DNA of 64,000 nt. Source: Falciphora oryzae (lineage: Eukaryota; Ascomycota; Sordariomycetes; Magnaporthales; Magnaporthaceae). This document shows, in pieces, positions 20,901-33,243 of this stretch (the first letter of the stretch is position 1; every line of letters begins with the position of its first letter). Under the pieces are notes generated by a model, which saw nothing but the letters and a program-made list of their open reading frames with translations, was not told the DNA's origin and made no database searches. The stretch covers positions 271,663 to 335,662 of the forward strand of contig JNVV01000034.1 of assembly GCA_000733355.1 (NCBI GenBank). The letters are read 5' to 3'. Position numbers and translations under genes: made by a program.

Positions 20901-23104
20901 CGCACTGGCCTGGTTGAACTGGACGAGGTGCAGCTCCGAGCCCCGACTGCAGTGCCGCGCGTACACTTGCTGGAAAGTTCGCGCCACGTCGCCGTTGGGT
21001 GGCCGGCTCGTCGTGGCGATGACGCAGGCCCCGCCGGCCAGGAGCAGGCGCACCAGCTCCATGGCGATGGAGCCCGCACTCGCGCCCGTGACGAGGACCG
21101 CCCTGTTCTCGAACGTGAGCCCGGAACGCAGAGCATCTGCTAGGAGGGACATGAACATAGTCGTTGGGTCTGTGTGGCGTCTCGGCTGTGACTCATCATC
21201 ATCATGTAAGGGGTCATGTCTAACGGTGACAAGAAATCCTTGTCCATCTCTCTGCGACTTCCCAAGGCTTTCTGCGTATGCAGCCGCGCCAGAGTAGTTG
21301 GCATCTACCGTCTCGGTGTATTCGATGGCACCATCACCCGTCACCGTTGTCCGGGGGCGTGATACGATAATCGTAGGCCGGGCCAATGGCGGCCTCCCAA
21401 TTGCAGCCTCCATCGAGCGCACCACTTCCAGGCCCATGGCGGCGATGTCCTTGCTATATGACTGCCGCGCCAGGCCACGGACGAGACCAATGAGCTCATG
21501 GTCCGCCCGACCGCACATGCGGTCCATCAACTCCTCCTGCCAGGCCGCCGCCGGCCGTCCCACGAGAGCGCCAAGGAACGCGTCGAGGGCCTCCTCGCGC
21601 GCGTGGTTCCACCACCCGGCATACCGTCGCGTCCTCCCGGGGCTGAAGACGGGGGAGATGCCGGCGAGGAAGTCGCTCGAGAACTCCGTGGTCCAAGTGT
21701 CTAGCTGCCTCTCCAGTTCGAGTGTCGTGGTGTAGCCTTTTTCGTCAGTGCTGCCGTCCGATGATCTCAGATACTCGGCGAGGGCGTGCAGCTGCTTCTG
21801 TGCGAGTCGTCGCTGGCTTCTTTGCTCGGCCGCCGGCGCTTCGTTGTTTGGGTGTGCACCCGAGCCGGGCGGTCCTTGTTGTTGCTGCTGCTGTTGCTGC
21901 TGTGACTGTTGCTGCGCCGGGAAGAGGCTTATCCCCTGCCAGCCCGCGTACCCCTGGGCGACCCGGTCCCAGAACCCCCTGGCCGCCTCGGCCGACGGAA
22001 GCCTCGAGGCGGGCTCGGCGGCGGTGGCGTATAGCAGAACCGCCGTCTGCCGCGACGGCCCCAGCGCCCACCTCGCCTCCAGGTGGGCGCGGATGATAGC
22101 CGCGGTGTTGAAGCCTGCGGGCATCTTAGATGCTAGAATCTTGGCAACGGTGGCCGAAGATGTTTTGCCCAGCCCGTCTGCTGCCGGCGGCGACGAGGGA
22201 GACACGCACAGGTCTTGGAGCGCAATTTCCTCGGGCCGGTCGGGCAGGGCATTGCTACCGAACTCGCTGTACAGGTCGCCGACGAGCTCGTTCTGCAGTG
22301 TCGACTTCCCTGTTTTTTTTTTTTTTTTTTTCGTAGGCGTGATTTGGTTAGATGGCATACCGGATAGATGTGGACGCAGTTTTTAGAGTTGAACAGTAAG
22401 TACCTCCGCATAACTCTTTGATGGATTTGGATGCCGGCACGTCCGAGACTGGCCTCTTGAGCTTTCTCGCGATGAGGATCTGCACAATCTGGGGGTCGCT
22501 CAGGGGCACATCCTTGATCGTGGCAGCAGCCGTGACGGGGACGCTGGGCACCAGGGATGATGGCGCATTTGCCCCCCGTTCAGCCACGGCCGTAGCCTCG
22601 CGCTTCTCCATACTGCCTACAGCCGAGGGACGGCTGTCGGGGCTCTGTTGCGCGGGCTCGTCCTGTGCGTACCCATAGCAGATCTTGTCCGCATCCTTGG
22701 TGCAGGCGAGAAGCTCGACCGCCGAGTCTGCAGCGACGTCGCCGGACTTGATGCCGCGCTGCAGCGTCTTCCGCGCCATGTTGACAAGCGTGTTGGTGGG
22801 TCCGAACTCGATGAACCTCGAAACCGCATCGGGACCTGACAAGAGAGTTTCTTGTGTCTCGATCCTGCACCGAACACGGGTTATTGCCATGACCAGCCAC
22901 ATTAGCGTCCATCCCTTGTCTGATGAAGCGCGTGCTTAGGGTATTGTTACCATTGTACGGGAAAAGCGAACTGATGTCTGGGTGTATAAACAGCGCTGTG
23001 TGAGCATCTGATCCTATGTGTTTCATGGTTCAAGAATGGGAATAGCGGGACGCCTACACAAGGAGCTCTACAAGCAGCAGGTAGCAGATTTCCTGCTCGT
23101 TCAC
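17928..23104 (-). CDS. aflA: Hexanoate-type fatty acid synthase alpha subunit
   Basis: I infer four exons: about 23101-23058, 22977-22951 (27 nt), 22864-22404 and 22309-17928, keeping frame for about 1,637 residues. Order: C-terminal piece of the malonyl/palmitoyl transferase (RFIEFGPTNTLVNMARKTL), ACP (attachment serine in GGKST, codons split by the intron at 22310-22403), ketoreductase (AVLVTGASAGSIAMELVRLLLAGG, near 21100) and ketosynthase (Cys in GTCATGVES near 19120, His in HATSTVANDSNEPEV, Lys in CQKSLTGHPKAPAAAWML). With the beta subunit it would make the hexanoyl starter for the PKS. It ends GTGSYRFN without the phosphopantetheinyl transferase domain of housekeeping FAS alpha. No in-frame ATG precedes the conserved N-terminus: TGA stands at 23102-23104, and the plausible ATG (23118-23120) is one base out of frame. 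Confidence 0.85.
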
Positions 23105-23120
23105 ACTCTTGTTTGCCATA

Positions 23121-23562
23121 CCGTCGAGCCCAGTGTGCAAATCAGAGATGACCCTGTTGCGCGGGTTGGTAGGTTGAGGTGCCTAACGGTGGGCATGCAT
23201 GCAGTTGGACTGAAAGAAACTAAGGCTAGCAAGCAAACCCGAAGGATGAGAGTGGGCGGTGGGGGAAGTAAGCGGGAGCAGGGTCGGGGCTAGAATACTT
23301 ACAGCTTCCGAGCGTGCAACTTGAACATGTAAGCGGAGCCCAAAGGGCCAAGAAGTGTATTTTTTGGTGTGGCCCGAAGGTGCACTTGATTGCCGCATTC
23401 CGGTGTCCGATACTCTCGGGTTCAGCTGTAAGCAGGCCTTCGTATCCCGAACCGTGCCCAGCAAGGGGGGAAGGGGCTGAACTGGCCTACATCTGAGTTG
23501 ACCCTTTCCAACCAGGACGGGACCTTGGCATTTTTCAGATACCAGGACACCATTATGCGAAA
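23121..23562. promoter_or_regulatory. Divergent FAS alpha / FAS beta promoter
   Basis: This 0.44 kb head-to-head intergenic region would allow coordinate control of both FAS subunits, the arrangement of hexA/hexB in aflatoxin-type clusters. It contains one perfect AflR-type palindrome (listed separately). Confidence 0.6.
23440..23450. promoter_or_regulatory. AflR-type site TCG-TATCC-CGA
   Basis: A perfect TCG-N5-CGA palindrome lies 113 bp upstream of the FAS beta ATG. This matches the known AflR consensus (TCGN5CGA). Binding is inferred. Confidence 0.6.
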
Positions 23563-26500
23563 ATGGCTCGAGCCAAGCATGCGGGAAGTTCTGCACTTAT
23601 CGATGCCGCCCATCAAGGCACTGCCAAACTGGCTGTCGCGTTTGGCGGCCAGGGGCCTAACAACCCAGCGTGCCTCGACGACCTCGTCCGGCTGCACCAA
23701 ACACACCATGACATCCTCGACACTCTTCTCGGAAACTCTGCGAGAACTCTAGCGGAGCTGGAGTCGGCATGTCGGGAGCGCCACCCGTCGTTGGACGTGG
23801 CATCCTCGTCAAGCCTCGACCTCTCAGCATGGCTGGCAGCTCCCGCCTCGGCACCCGGCCAGGACGTGCTGGCGCTGGCTCCGCTGAGCTTCCCCATCAA
23901 CACCCTGCTCAGTCTAGCGGGATACACGGTCGCCTGCCGCGCCCTCGGCCTCGACCCGGGCCAGCTCCAGTCGGCACTCCGGGGCGGCGCCGTCGGGCAC
24001 TCGCAGGGGCTCTTCGCCGCCGTGGCCGTCGCCAGGGCGGACGGCGGCGGCGGCTGGCCCGCCTTCTACCGCGCTTGCGACGACGCCCTGCGCCTCGCCT
24101 TCTGGGTCGGCGTCGAGTCCCAGCTGGCGGCGCCGCCGTCGGCGCCGCTGCTTTCCGAGGCGGCTGTGCTGGACTGCATCGAGCACGGCGAGGGGGAGCC
24201 CAGCTGCATGCTGGGAGTCTCGGGCCTCGAGCGAGCGCAGGTCGACAGGCTCGTCGGGTCGGTCAATGGAGCCCTGGCGAGGGAGCGGCGCGATCCCGCG
24301 CAGGTGGCCCTGGTCAACTCGCGCAGGCGTTTCGTGGTCGCTGGCCCGCCGCCGTCTCTCCGTGCGCTCTGCCTCCATCTGCGCAGGACCACTGCCGACG
24401 ACTCGGTCGACCAGAGCCGCCTACCGATGCACAAGCGCAAGCCGGTGGCGCATGCCGAGTTCTTGCCAATCTCGGCCCCTTTCCACAGCTCGTATCTTGA
24501 AGAGGTCCCGGCCAGGGTGGCCGTGCATTTTGTGGGAGACGATGCTGGTGCCGATGACACTGGTATGCCCGAGCTTGAAATCCCCGTCCTTAACACCAAG
24601 GACGGGACAAACCTCCAGAATGTACCGCGCGGGCTTCTGGCCCAGGCTCTGGCTCGGGCCGTGGCCTGCGACGTCCTCGACTGGCCGCAGGTGTGCAAGC
24701 GACTCATCGATGACGGCGTCACACACGTGCTCGACTTTGGCCCCGGCCACTGTGGTAAGCTTGTGTTCGAGGCGACCGAAGGCACGGGTCTACGGGCCAT
24801 CCAGACGTCGCCGGAATCGCCACCGTCGCGGGGCCTGGGCGACCCAGGAGTGCTCTTTTCCGCGACGGCAGCACTATCCTCCGCAGAGTCCCCGAACTGG
24901 AAGCGAGAATTCGCGCCTCGCGTGATCAAGGCCGGCAACGACGGCGGCGCGGCGGCGCAGCTCCAGACCAAAATGACGGAGCTCCTGGGCACCCCGCCCG
25001 TCATGGTGGCGGGGATGACGCCCACCACGGTGCCGTGGGATTTCGTGTCGGCCGTCACCAACGCCGGCTACCACGTCGAGCTGGCCGGCGGCGGGTACTG
25101 GGACGACGGGCGCTTCGAGGCGGCGATCCGAGAGCTGGCAGCCAGCATCCCGCCGCACCGCGGCATCACCTGCAACCTGCTATACGCCAGCCCGCGGACG
25201 ATGGCGCGGCAGATAGGGGTGCTACGCAGGCTCATAGCGGAGGGGGTCCCCGTGGAAGGGCTCGCGATCGGGGCGGGCGTCCCCTCGCCCGAGGTGGCTA
25301 GCGAATACATTATAACCCTCGGCCTACGCCACATATGGTTCAAGCCCGCATGTTTAGCCGCCATCCGCCAGGTCGTTGCCATTGCTCGCCGGCACCCCAA
25401 TTTCCCCATCGGTTTGCAGTGGACAGGCGGCCGCGCGGGAGGCCACCATTCTTGGGAAGATTTTCACGGGCCGGTACTCCGGTCGTATGGCCGGATCAGG
25501 GAGTGTGGCAACATCGTACTGGTGGCCGGTAGCGGCTTTGGCGGGGCCGACGATACGCTCCCGTACCTTACGGGCGAGTGGGCCGAGCGCCTGGGGTATG
25601 CGGCCATGCCGTTCGATGGCGTCTTGCTGGGGAGCCGCATGATGGTTGCGAGAGAGGCGCACACATCGGCCCAGACAAGGCGGTTGATCGCAGAGGCTCC
25701 CGGCGTGGGGGACAAGGAGGAAGACGACGACGACGACGAAAAGGAGGCCTGGCATTGGTCGTCGGATCGTCCGACTGGCGGCGTCATCACCGTCAACTCG
25801 GAAATGGGGGAGCCCATGCACGTGCTGGCGACACGCGCCATGGTTCTCTGGAAGGACCTCGACCGGCGCGTCTTTTCCATCCGAGACCCGACCAGGCGGC
25901 TCGAGTACCTGAGCGCCAACCGCGACGACATCCTGGCGCGCCTCAACCGCGACTTTTGCCGCCCGTGGTTCGCCGTCGATGGCGAGTCGGGGCGGAACGT
26001 CGAGCTGGCCGACATGACGTATGCGCAGGTGCTACACCGGCTGTGCCAGCTGATGTACGTGCAGCACCAGAACCGCTGGGTCGATGGTTCGTACCGTGCT
26101 CTGGCTGGCGACTTTGTCGACCTGGCCCGGCAGCGGTTCGGCGCCGAGCATGACTGCGGCTCCGACGGCGAGGGTACTGCTGTAAATCGGAAAGAGGAGG
26201 ACAGCAGCCCACGCGACCTGGACAAGATGCTGCAGCGCAACCTGGGAGCCCACGCGCACGAGTTGCTATACCCCGAGGACGTGGGGTTGTTGACTGCTCT
26301 CTTCCGGCGCCCGGGGCAAAAGCCGGTCCCCTTCATCCCCATGATCGACGAGGACTTCGAGACATGGTTCAAGAAGGACTCGCTGTGGCAGTCGGAGGAC
26401 GTCGAGGCCGTGCCGGACCAGGATGCACAGAGAGTCTTGGTGATACATGGTCCTGTGGCCGCCAGGCACTCCGTCACAGCAGACGAGTCCGCTAAGGACA

Positions 26501-29500
26501 TTTTGGATGCCATCTGCCGGGGACATGTGGAGGCGCTCATGGCGGGCTCGGCCCCCGGAGCACCTTGGGCCAGTGGGCCGCTCGGTTCCGGTTCTGCTCC
26601 GCTCCATGGCGTCAGTGTGACAGCGATGGAAGACGGCTCAACTCTCCGCTACGAGTTTTGCTCTGAGGATGCGGTCCTCGCTGGTCCTGGTCAGCTGTGG
26701 AGTTGCATATTGACAGAGAAGCAGGGTGCTTTGTGGGCCAGGGCCTGCCTCACTGAGGCCTGGATCTACGGGGATGACCATCACCGCGTCAAAAACACCG
26801 TCCCCACAGCCTTCCTACCAGACAAGGTCGGCGACGTTGTCGAGGTCCGTTTCACCGAGCACCGTCGCATCGGCCGCCTCGCTCTTCTCATGAGGCCGCA
26901 AGACGGGCCCCGCGGACGCCACCAAACAGCATTGGAGCTCCGGCTGCAAGACCCGACGCACGCGGTGGTATCGCTTATGACGCCCCCGGGCTCGATGCCC
27001 GCCAGGCTCCAACTCTCGCTCGAGATCCGCGACGGCCGGCTGTACGAGGACAGGGACAGCCACAACCAGGCCGTAAGGACGTTCTACAGTCAGCTGTGGT
27101 TCGCACAACCCGAGTCTTGGCGTCTCGACACAGCGTCGGCGGCACAGTTGAAGTGCGGCCTGAGTTCGGAATTTTCAGGGCCAGAGGTAGCCATCACTCA
27201 GCATGGCGTGGACGAGTATGCCAGCGTCGTCCACCAGAGCTTGCCGCCCCATCTCCGGACCCGCTGGAGCCCGCGAGACTACGACGAGGAAGGGGCGAGG
27301 CTCGTGCCGATGGACTACTGCGTCGTGCTGGCCTGGCCGGCGCTCACCCAGCCCCTAATGGTGCCGGCGCTGAACCGAGACCTCACCCGGCTGCTACACC
27401 GCCGCATCTCCTTCGTCCAGGCGCCCGGCGGATCCCCCCGCCTGGCGGTGGGCGACGTCATTACCAGCCACTCGCGCATCACAGCCTTTCTAGCAAGTCC
27501 CGCGGGCGGCTCCGCAACCGTCCAAGTATCGGCCGAGATCCGGCGCCGCAGCCAGCTGGCCGTCGTCGTCAAGGCAGAGTTTCTGATCCAGGATAGTGGT
27601 AGTGGCGGCAGCAGCAGCAGCAGCAGTAGTGGCCACTCTGGCCCGGAAGGCAACCACTATTTCCGCTCGCAGGAGGAGCCCGAGACGGTAGTCGAGGTAT
27701 CCACGCCGGTGCTCCGGGCCCTGCTACTCAGCCGCCCCTGGCTGTCGCTCGACGACCCTGCCACGCTGGACCTGCTGGGCCGGACGCTCGCGTTCCGGCT
27801 GACCCGGCACACGGTCTACACCGCGGCGGGGGACGTCGCCATCCTACAGGTCTCGGGCGACGTCGTCGCCCTCGCGGACACGGGCGCCGCGGCCGCGGTG
27901 GGCAGGGTGTACTTTGAGGCCGAGGGGGAGGGCTGTCGCGGGCTCGCCGCTGACGACCCGGACCCCGTCGTCGACTTCCTGCGGCGCCACGGCCGCGCGA
28001 GGGAGGAAAGGGCCGACAGGGGCCTGGAGCACCCGGGTTGGGGCCACCATTCTGCCGCGCCACGCGGTACCACCGCCGCGGTGATGCAGGGACCCAGTTC
28101 CCGCCTGAGTGCGGCGTACGCGGCCGCGTCGCACGACGGCAACCCCATCCACCTCAGCCCCGCGTTCGCGCGCTGGGCCGGCCTCCCGGGCGGCGGGACG
28201 GTGGTGCACGGCATGCACACGTCAGCCATGGCGCGGGCGGTGCTGGAGCGGGCGGCCGGGGACGGCCGGCGGCGGGCGCCGCGCTTCGCGGCATGGGAGG
28301 CGTCGTTCGAGGGCATGGTGCGCGCCGGCGACCGGCTGAGGGTCGCGCTGCAGCACGAGGCCATGAAGGAGGGGCGCATGGTTTTCCGGGTCCGCGTCGT
28401 GGCCGCCGAAGAAGGCGTCGAGGCGGGCGGCGAAGAGGAGCGGGTGGTGCTCGAGGCCAGGGCCGAGGTCGAGCAGCCTGAGGCGGCGTATGTGTTTTGC
28501 GGGCAGGGCAGCCAGGAGAAGGGCATGGGCATGGCGCTGTACGAGAGCAGCGCCGAGGCGAGGGCGTTGTGGGACAGAGGAGATGCCTACTTCCGGGCGA
28601 ACTACGGTATGCCCCATCTCTCCTTTGCTTCTTTTCCTCGACTTCAACCCAGTTTCTGGGTAGCAAACTGCTTCCCGTGATTACCTAAGCGGGGATGACT
28701 GTCGTCCCCTCTGACTAATCTCTACCGCCCAGGCTTCTCCATCCTCCAAATCGTGCGCGACAACCCCCCATCCATGACCGTCCACTTTGGAGGCAGGCGC
28801 GGGCGGCGCATCCGCGCCACCTACCTGGGGTGGACCGGCAACAGACAGGGCTGCTCCCGGCCGCTGATGGCCGGGCTAACGGCAGAGTCCGCCTCATATA
28901 CCTTCTCGCACCGTCAAGGCCTGCTGTTCTCGACGCAGTTCTGCCAGCCCGCCCTGGCGCTCATGGAGATGGCCGAGCACGTGCACCTGGAGGCGCGCGG
29001 CGTCGTGGTCCGGGGGGGAGGGGAGGGGAGGACCGGCTCCCACCACAGATTCGCCGGCCACTCGCTGGGCGAGTACGCAGCCCTGGGCGCCTGCACCACG
29101 CTGTTGCCGCTCGAGTCCATGCTGGAACTGGTCTTTTACCGCGGGGTCAAGATGCAGAACGCGATGGCGCGGGACGACAACGGGCGGACTGGCTACTCCA
29201 TGCTGGCGGTCGACCCGTCCAGAGTGGCAAAGGGTGCGTGCTACTTCCACCTCCACCTTATACATAGATGGACATTGTGCCCCATTGACAGAGTGAAACT
29301 TTTCACTGCGCAGATTTCGGAGAGGACAGGTTGCAGGCCTTGGTCCGGCTCGTGGGCGAGGAGACGGGCCAGCTGCTCGAGGTGGTCAACTACAACATCC
29401 GATCTCAGCAGTACGTCTGTGCTGGCCATGTAGGTGTCCTTTGGCCCTGAAGATCGAAGGAGGCAATATTCTAACCGCCGACAAACAGTTCAAATCACTG

Positions 29501-29935
29501 TGGCTCCTTGGGAAAGCATGTGACGACCTCCACTTCCAGCAGTCCACCCCCACCGCCGGCACCCTCTTGTCCCAAAATGAGGCGTCAAAGGAGCACGACG
29601 AGAGCTCTCTCCGCTCCACGATCCAACGCCACACCTCGTCATCCGAGCAGCCGTCATCGGCCGACGATCTTGCTCGCGGCAAGGCCACCATCCCACTGGC
29701 GGGGATTGACGTGCCCTTCCACTCGACCATGCTGCGCCGGGAGATGGATGACTACCGGCGGTACTTGACGGGCCGCCTCCAGGCCACCGACGTCAAGCCC
29801 ACGGAGCTGGTGGGGCGCTGGGTCCCCAACGTGGTTGGCCGGACGTTTTCGCTGAGGACTGAGTACATCAAGCAGGTGTGGGAAATTACGGGGAGTGAGG
29901 TGCTTCGGGATTTGCTGCAGAGATTACCCCAGTAG
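23563..29935 (+). CDS. aflB: Hexanoate-type fatty acid synthase beta subunit
   Basis: Four exons (23563-28606, 28733-29233, 29314-29429, 29489-29935) give 2,035 residues in frame. Order: acetyltransferase (serine in [10 protein letters not shown], about residue 145), FMN-dependent enoyl reductase ([19 protein letters not shown] at about 480, then [17 protein letters not shown]), double-hotdog dehydratase (MaoC-like [10 protein letters not shown] at about 1523) and malonyl/palmitoyl transferase ([13 protein letters not shown] at about 1645; [12 protein letters not shown] at about 1790; [15 protein letters not shown]). The intron after FRANY-G restores [20 protein letters not shown], so the first open frame alone would give a falsely truncated protein. 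It is divergent from FAS alpha with an AflR-type site between them. The cluster context points to a dedicated C6 synthase rather than the housekeeping FAS. Confidence 0.92.
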
Positions 29936-30241
29936 ACTTGGAACTAGATAGACTATCTCGCTCGTCCCCTTTATAGTACCTTCACAGTTATCTCGATTTA
30001 ATCATCATGGGCTTTGCACGATCAGGCACCAGTATCCGTCTCTCGAAATTTCCACCGGTAAAGACGAGAGTTTGAAGGTTTTTCCCTTCGTATCAAATCC
30101 CTCGTAGCCGTTTGACTTGTTCCCAAAACCTCAGGTAACCATGGCCTATTACTACATGAAATAATTGTTGCTTCAGGAATCCAATGCCACATGATAGGAA
30201 ACGGAACGTCACCAAAGGGTAGTCATCACGGCCGCCGCCTC
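29936..30241. other. Convergent intergenic region
   Basis: About 300 bp lie between the FAS beta and peroxidase 3' ends. Nothing else is visible. Confidence 0.5.
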
Positions 30242-31131
30242 TTAACATGTGGCCCCCCTCTTCATCTTCATAGCCTGCATGAGCGTCTTTACGTCGATAG
30301 TCCCAGTGCCGTTGCAGTTTAGCTTCTCAGGCGTCAGCAGCGCCTCCTCCAGGACGTCGGCCATGAGCGAAAAGCCGCTGATCTCGTCGCGAGGCCGACG
30401 CCAGCCCTCGGCGTACGGGATGCGTTGTTCACCTGGCGAAGCAGACATGTATTAGCATCGAGACATGGTCCTGTCCTCCTGTGCAAAAGAGAGGAGAAAA
30501 ACTTACGGAAGAGAATCTCGGTGAAATCCCGGCGGCACTTCTGGTTGACGGGATCGACCATGGTGCGGAGGAACTTGATGGTCTCGGCGTAGCTGGTGGT
30601 ACGCTTGATGCCGTCGTAGAAGAACTGGGGGTTGCGCTTGCGCGAGTCCTGGACCCGCGAGTAGCGGGCGATGGCGGCGGACTTGAAGTCGATGTACTCC
30701 TTGCCGTCGAAGTGGGAGAACCAGGCGTTGAAGGTGGCGTTGTCAAAGGTGAAGCCATCGCCGCCAAAGTAGTAGTCGACGCGGGAAAGCGACGCGTCGT
30801 GCTCGAAGCCGTTGTGGACATTGAGGTCGGCGAGCGTGAAGGTGCCCTTGGATGGGTCGGGCGACTGGAAGAGGCCCAGCTGGGTCACGATGGTGGCCAG
30901 CTCTTGGCTCAGGTGAAAGACCTCCATCAGCGGGGGCACCACGTTGGCGATGCTCAGGTTCCGGCCGTCGCGGTTGATGAAGCCGTGGTTGGCCATGCTG
31001 TTCATAGCCGGGCAGCCCGTGCGCAGGTCGCCCGGCGCTGGCGGGTGCCAGTCATTGAAGTTGAGCTCGGCGCGCGCCGACCCCGAGAGGGAGAGGGCGG
31101 CGGCGACAGCGAGAAGATCGTAGAAGCGCAT
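30242..31131 (-). CDS. stcC: Secreted haem-thiolate peroxidase (chloroperoxidase family), StcC-like
   Basis: Two exons (31131-30507 and 30432-30242, 74-nt intron GTAAGT...CCAG) give 271 residues. A signal peptide ([21 protein letters not shown]) is followed by the haem-ligand region [21 protein letters not shown], in which the Cys is the expected proximal thiolate, and the distal acid-base motif [15 protein letters not shown] with its conserved Glu. The end ([19 protein letters not shown]) is also family-typical. Length and motifs fit the heme haloperoxidase/peroxygenase family. The sterigmatocystin cluster of Aspergillus nidulans contains a peroxidase of this kind, stcC, whose role is unsettled. 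Convergent with FAS beta and between the FAS pair and the transposon, this gene is a likely cluster member. No AflR-type site was seen in its promoter. Confidence 0.85.
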
Positions 31132-32838
31132 GATAAATGACAGAGGCAGGAGATTAGGGGGCGGCTCTTTGTTACTGTACAATCTACGGAAGATGATAGA
31201 ATATGAGCGTATATGGCCCCTAACCGGCAAGAGAAGGAAACTGGGAAGCGAGTGTCGTTTGAGTTTCTGTCAAGGCAAAGCTAGCCCGCCGAAGCCTGCC
31301 GAGAGAAAAGACGGGGGCGGCCGTGTTTGGACGACGCGTCGGGTCCTTCTTATCCTGCCCCCCGTCGACAGATATCAACCGCTCAGGGGCCAAGTCTAGG
31401 TACCAGCGTATTGCCCCCACGTATCCATCGCAAGCATCAACACGGCCCATGACCAACTCAACTGGAACGGTGGCAGGCAAGTGTCATATGATAGCCTGGC
31501 CGAGGCTGTGCCCGCCACGTTGCCATAATGATTGGCATCTCTTTCCAACCAATAAAACCTGCCTCCCGTTGGCGCCTGGCGCGTCGTGATCGGGGGCGAG
31601 ACGAGCAGACTGCGCCGCGCCTAGCGCCCTGCCTGCCCCGCGAGCCTTGAGGGATTCAATAGTTTCAGTGGCACCGGTTCAGGTGGCCTCGGTGGCGTGC
31701 CTCGAGATTCTTGATCATTGTCAGCATTCCTGGGTTCCCGGGCGGTCGATTGGCTGAGAGCACGGTGTGCCTGGCTGGAGTTAGATTTGAAGCAAGGGAG
31801 ATGTCAGCATCGGAGAAGGATGTGCCTGGAACTGTAAGAGCTGATGGAAATGGGTTTCAGGCGACTTCTTTTTGAAGAAGGGGCACGCGGCGCAGGGCCG
31901 GGAAGGTGTGCGCCATGACCGATATCACTGGCCAGGGCATCAACATCGTCAGGGCTGAAGTGGTGGTGGTGGGCAGGGGGCTGGCCCCTCAGACACAACC
32001 AAGTGACTCCTCCAAGAACATTCTAGGGATCGCGTTTATTGAGTCATGCTGCGTGAGTCCCAATGTCTTGGTCCCCGACCCGGACGAAACCGTACCTGCA
32101 TTCGGTTGTCTCACGGTGTTGAGCTTGATTCTCGCTCTTCCACCTCAGTGGACCGGCCTCTGGACGCTTGGGGATGGTGTGGGCAGCCCGACATTACGGT
32201 GACCCAACCAATATTTCGGTTCACACCCATTTCAGCCTCAGTCTCCGAACGAGCCCGGTCAAGGAGGCCGCCTGAGGTCCGCGATGACACAGCTCGTCAG
32301 CCCTGCTTCGGCCACCTTACCCGACCCGAGATGTTAGCGAGCGGGCTGCTCAGCTGGCAGGCTGTTGGTACGTACCTAGGCAGAACGGGAAAGACCGTTC
32401 AGCTGGAAATCTTGTATCCATTTGTGTAGCAGTCCAGCGGGCTAATCAGGGGCCGGGAAAGGAGGTTGGTTGAAGCGTACTCTCTGCCCCCATTACCTCC
32501 AAAGGCCAGAGCGAGGTCTTGTATATACGGTACACAAAAAGGGCCGGAGTTGGGGCCTCGTCTCGAAGCCTCACCAAAGCGTATTGACGACCTCCCTAGC
32601 GGAGGTACGTAGTGCGTGAGGTTTTGGAGCCCGATCCTATAGGCTTTAGGAAGGGTGATGCCTGAGGCACCAATCCCGCAACAGGCTCAAACGATAAGAA
32701 AGAGGAGCTCGACTGACAAAAAGAGTGGGGGACCACGGGTTCTTCGAACGCCAGAGAGACGACAACCGGAATCAACCTTATTAGGTGGATTACTGTGGCG
32801 GAATGTGGCTGTCCCGCCCGGCCAATGGGAAGGCACGG
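31132..32838. other. 1.7 kb intergenic region left of the transposon
   Basis: It contains the peroxidase promoter. Small open frames on the plus strand (31906-32429) have no recognisable features. The transposon target duplication begins at 32839. Confidence 0.45.
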
Positions 32839-32844
32839 CCTGGC

Positions 32845-32881
32845 TACGGCAGTGCATAAGGCCCGACGAGACAAAACCCAA
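32845..32881 (+). repeat. Left terminal inverted repeat
   Basis: 37 bp, identical in reverse complement to 38715-38751. It is preceded by the target duplication CCTGGC. Confidence 0.93.
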
Positions 32882-33243
32882 TTGGAGCCACAATTTCAAT
32901 AGGTGCACGGCAGGTGCGGGAGGGACGTCCCCACAAATTGGATTGGACCAATCAAAAGCTAGGGATCTATTGCACCCACATCAAATTGAGTCGCCGCTAA
33001 TCGTTTCCCGGTAATCATTTTTTGATTCCGACACTTCCACCACCACGTCAAGTAAGTATAACTGCTTTTACACCACCGCGCAGCGATTATTACGGCTTTA
33101 TACATATATTTTTGGAATCTACGGATTACGCGCTTTAAAACGCGCGACTTTTTATTATCATACGGCCATTTTTCGTCAATCCACGGCGGTTGAAACATTT
33201 GCTAACATATTGGGTGGGATTTTTTCAGGTGAAGTTGTCCGGG

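Noticed and set aside
28607..28680. FAS beta ending at 28680 as a truncated protein
   Set aside because: A GTATGC donor at 28607 and acceptor at 28731-28732 restore the conserved continuation. The stop lies in an intron.
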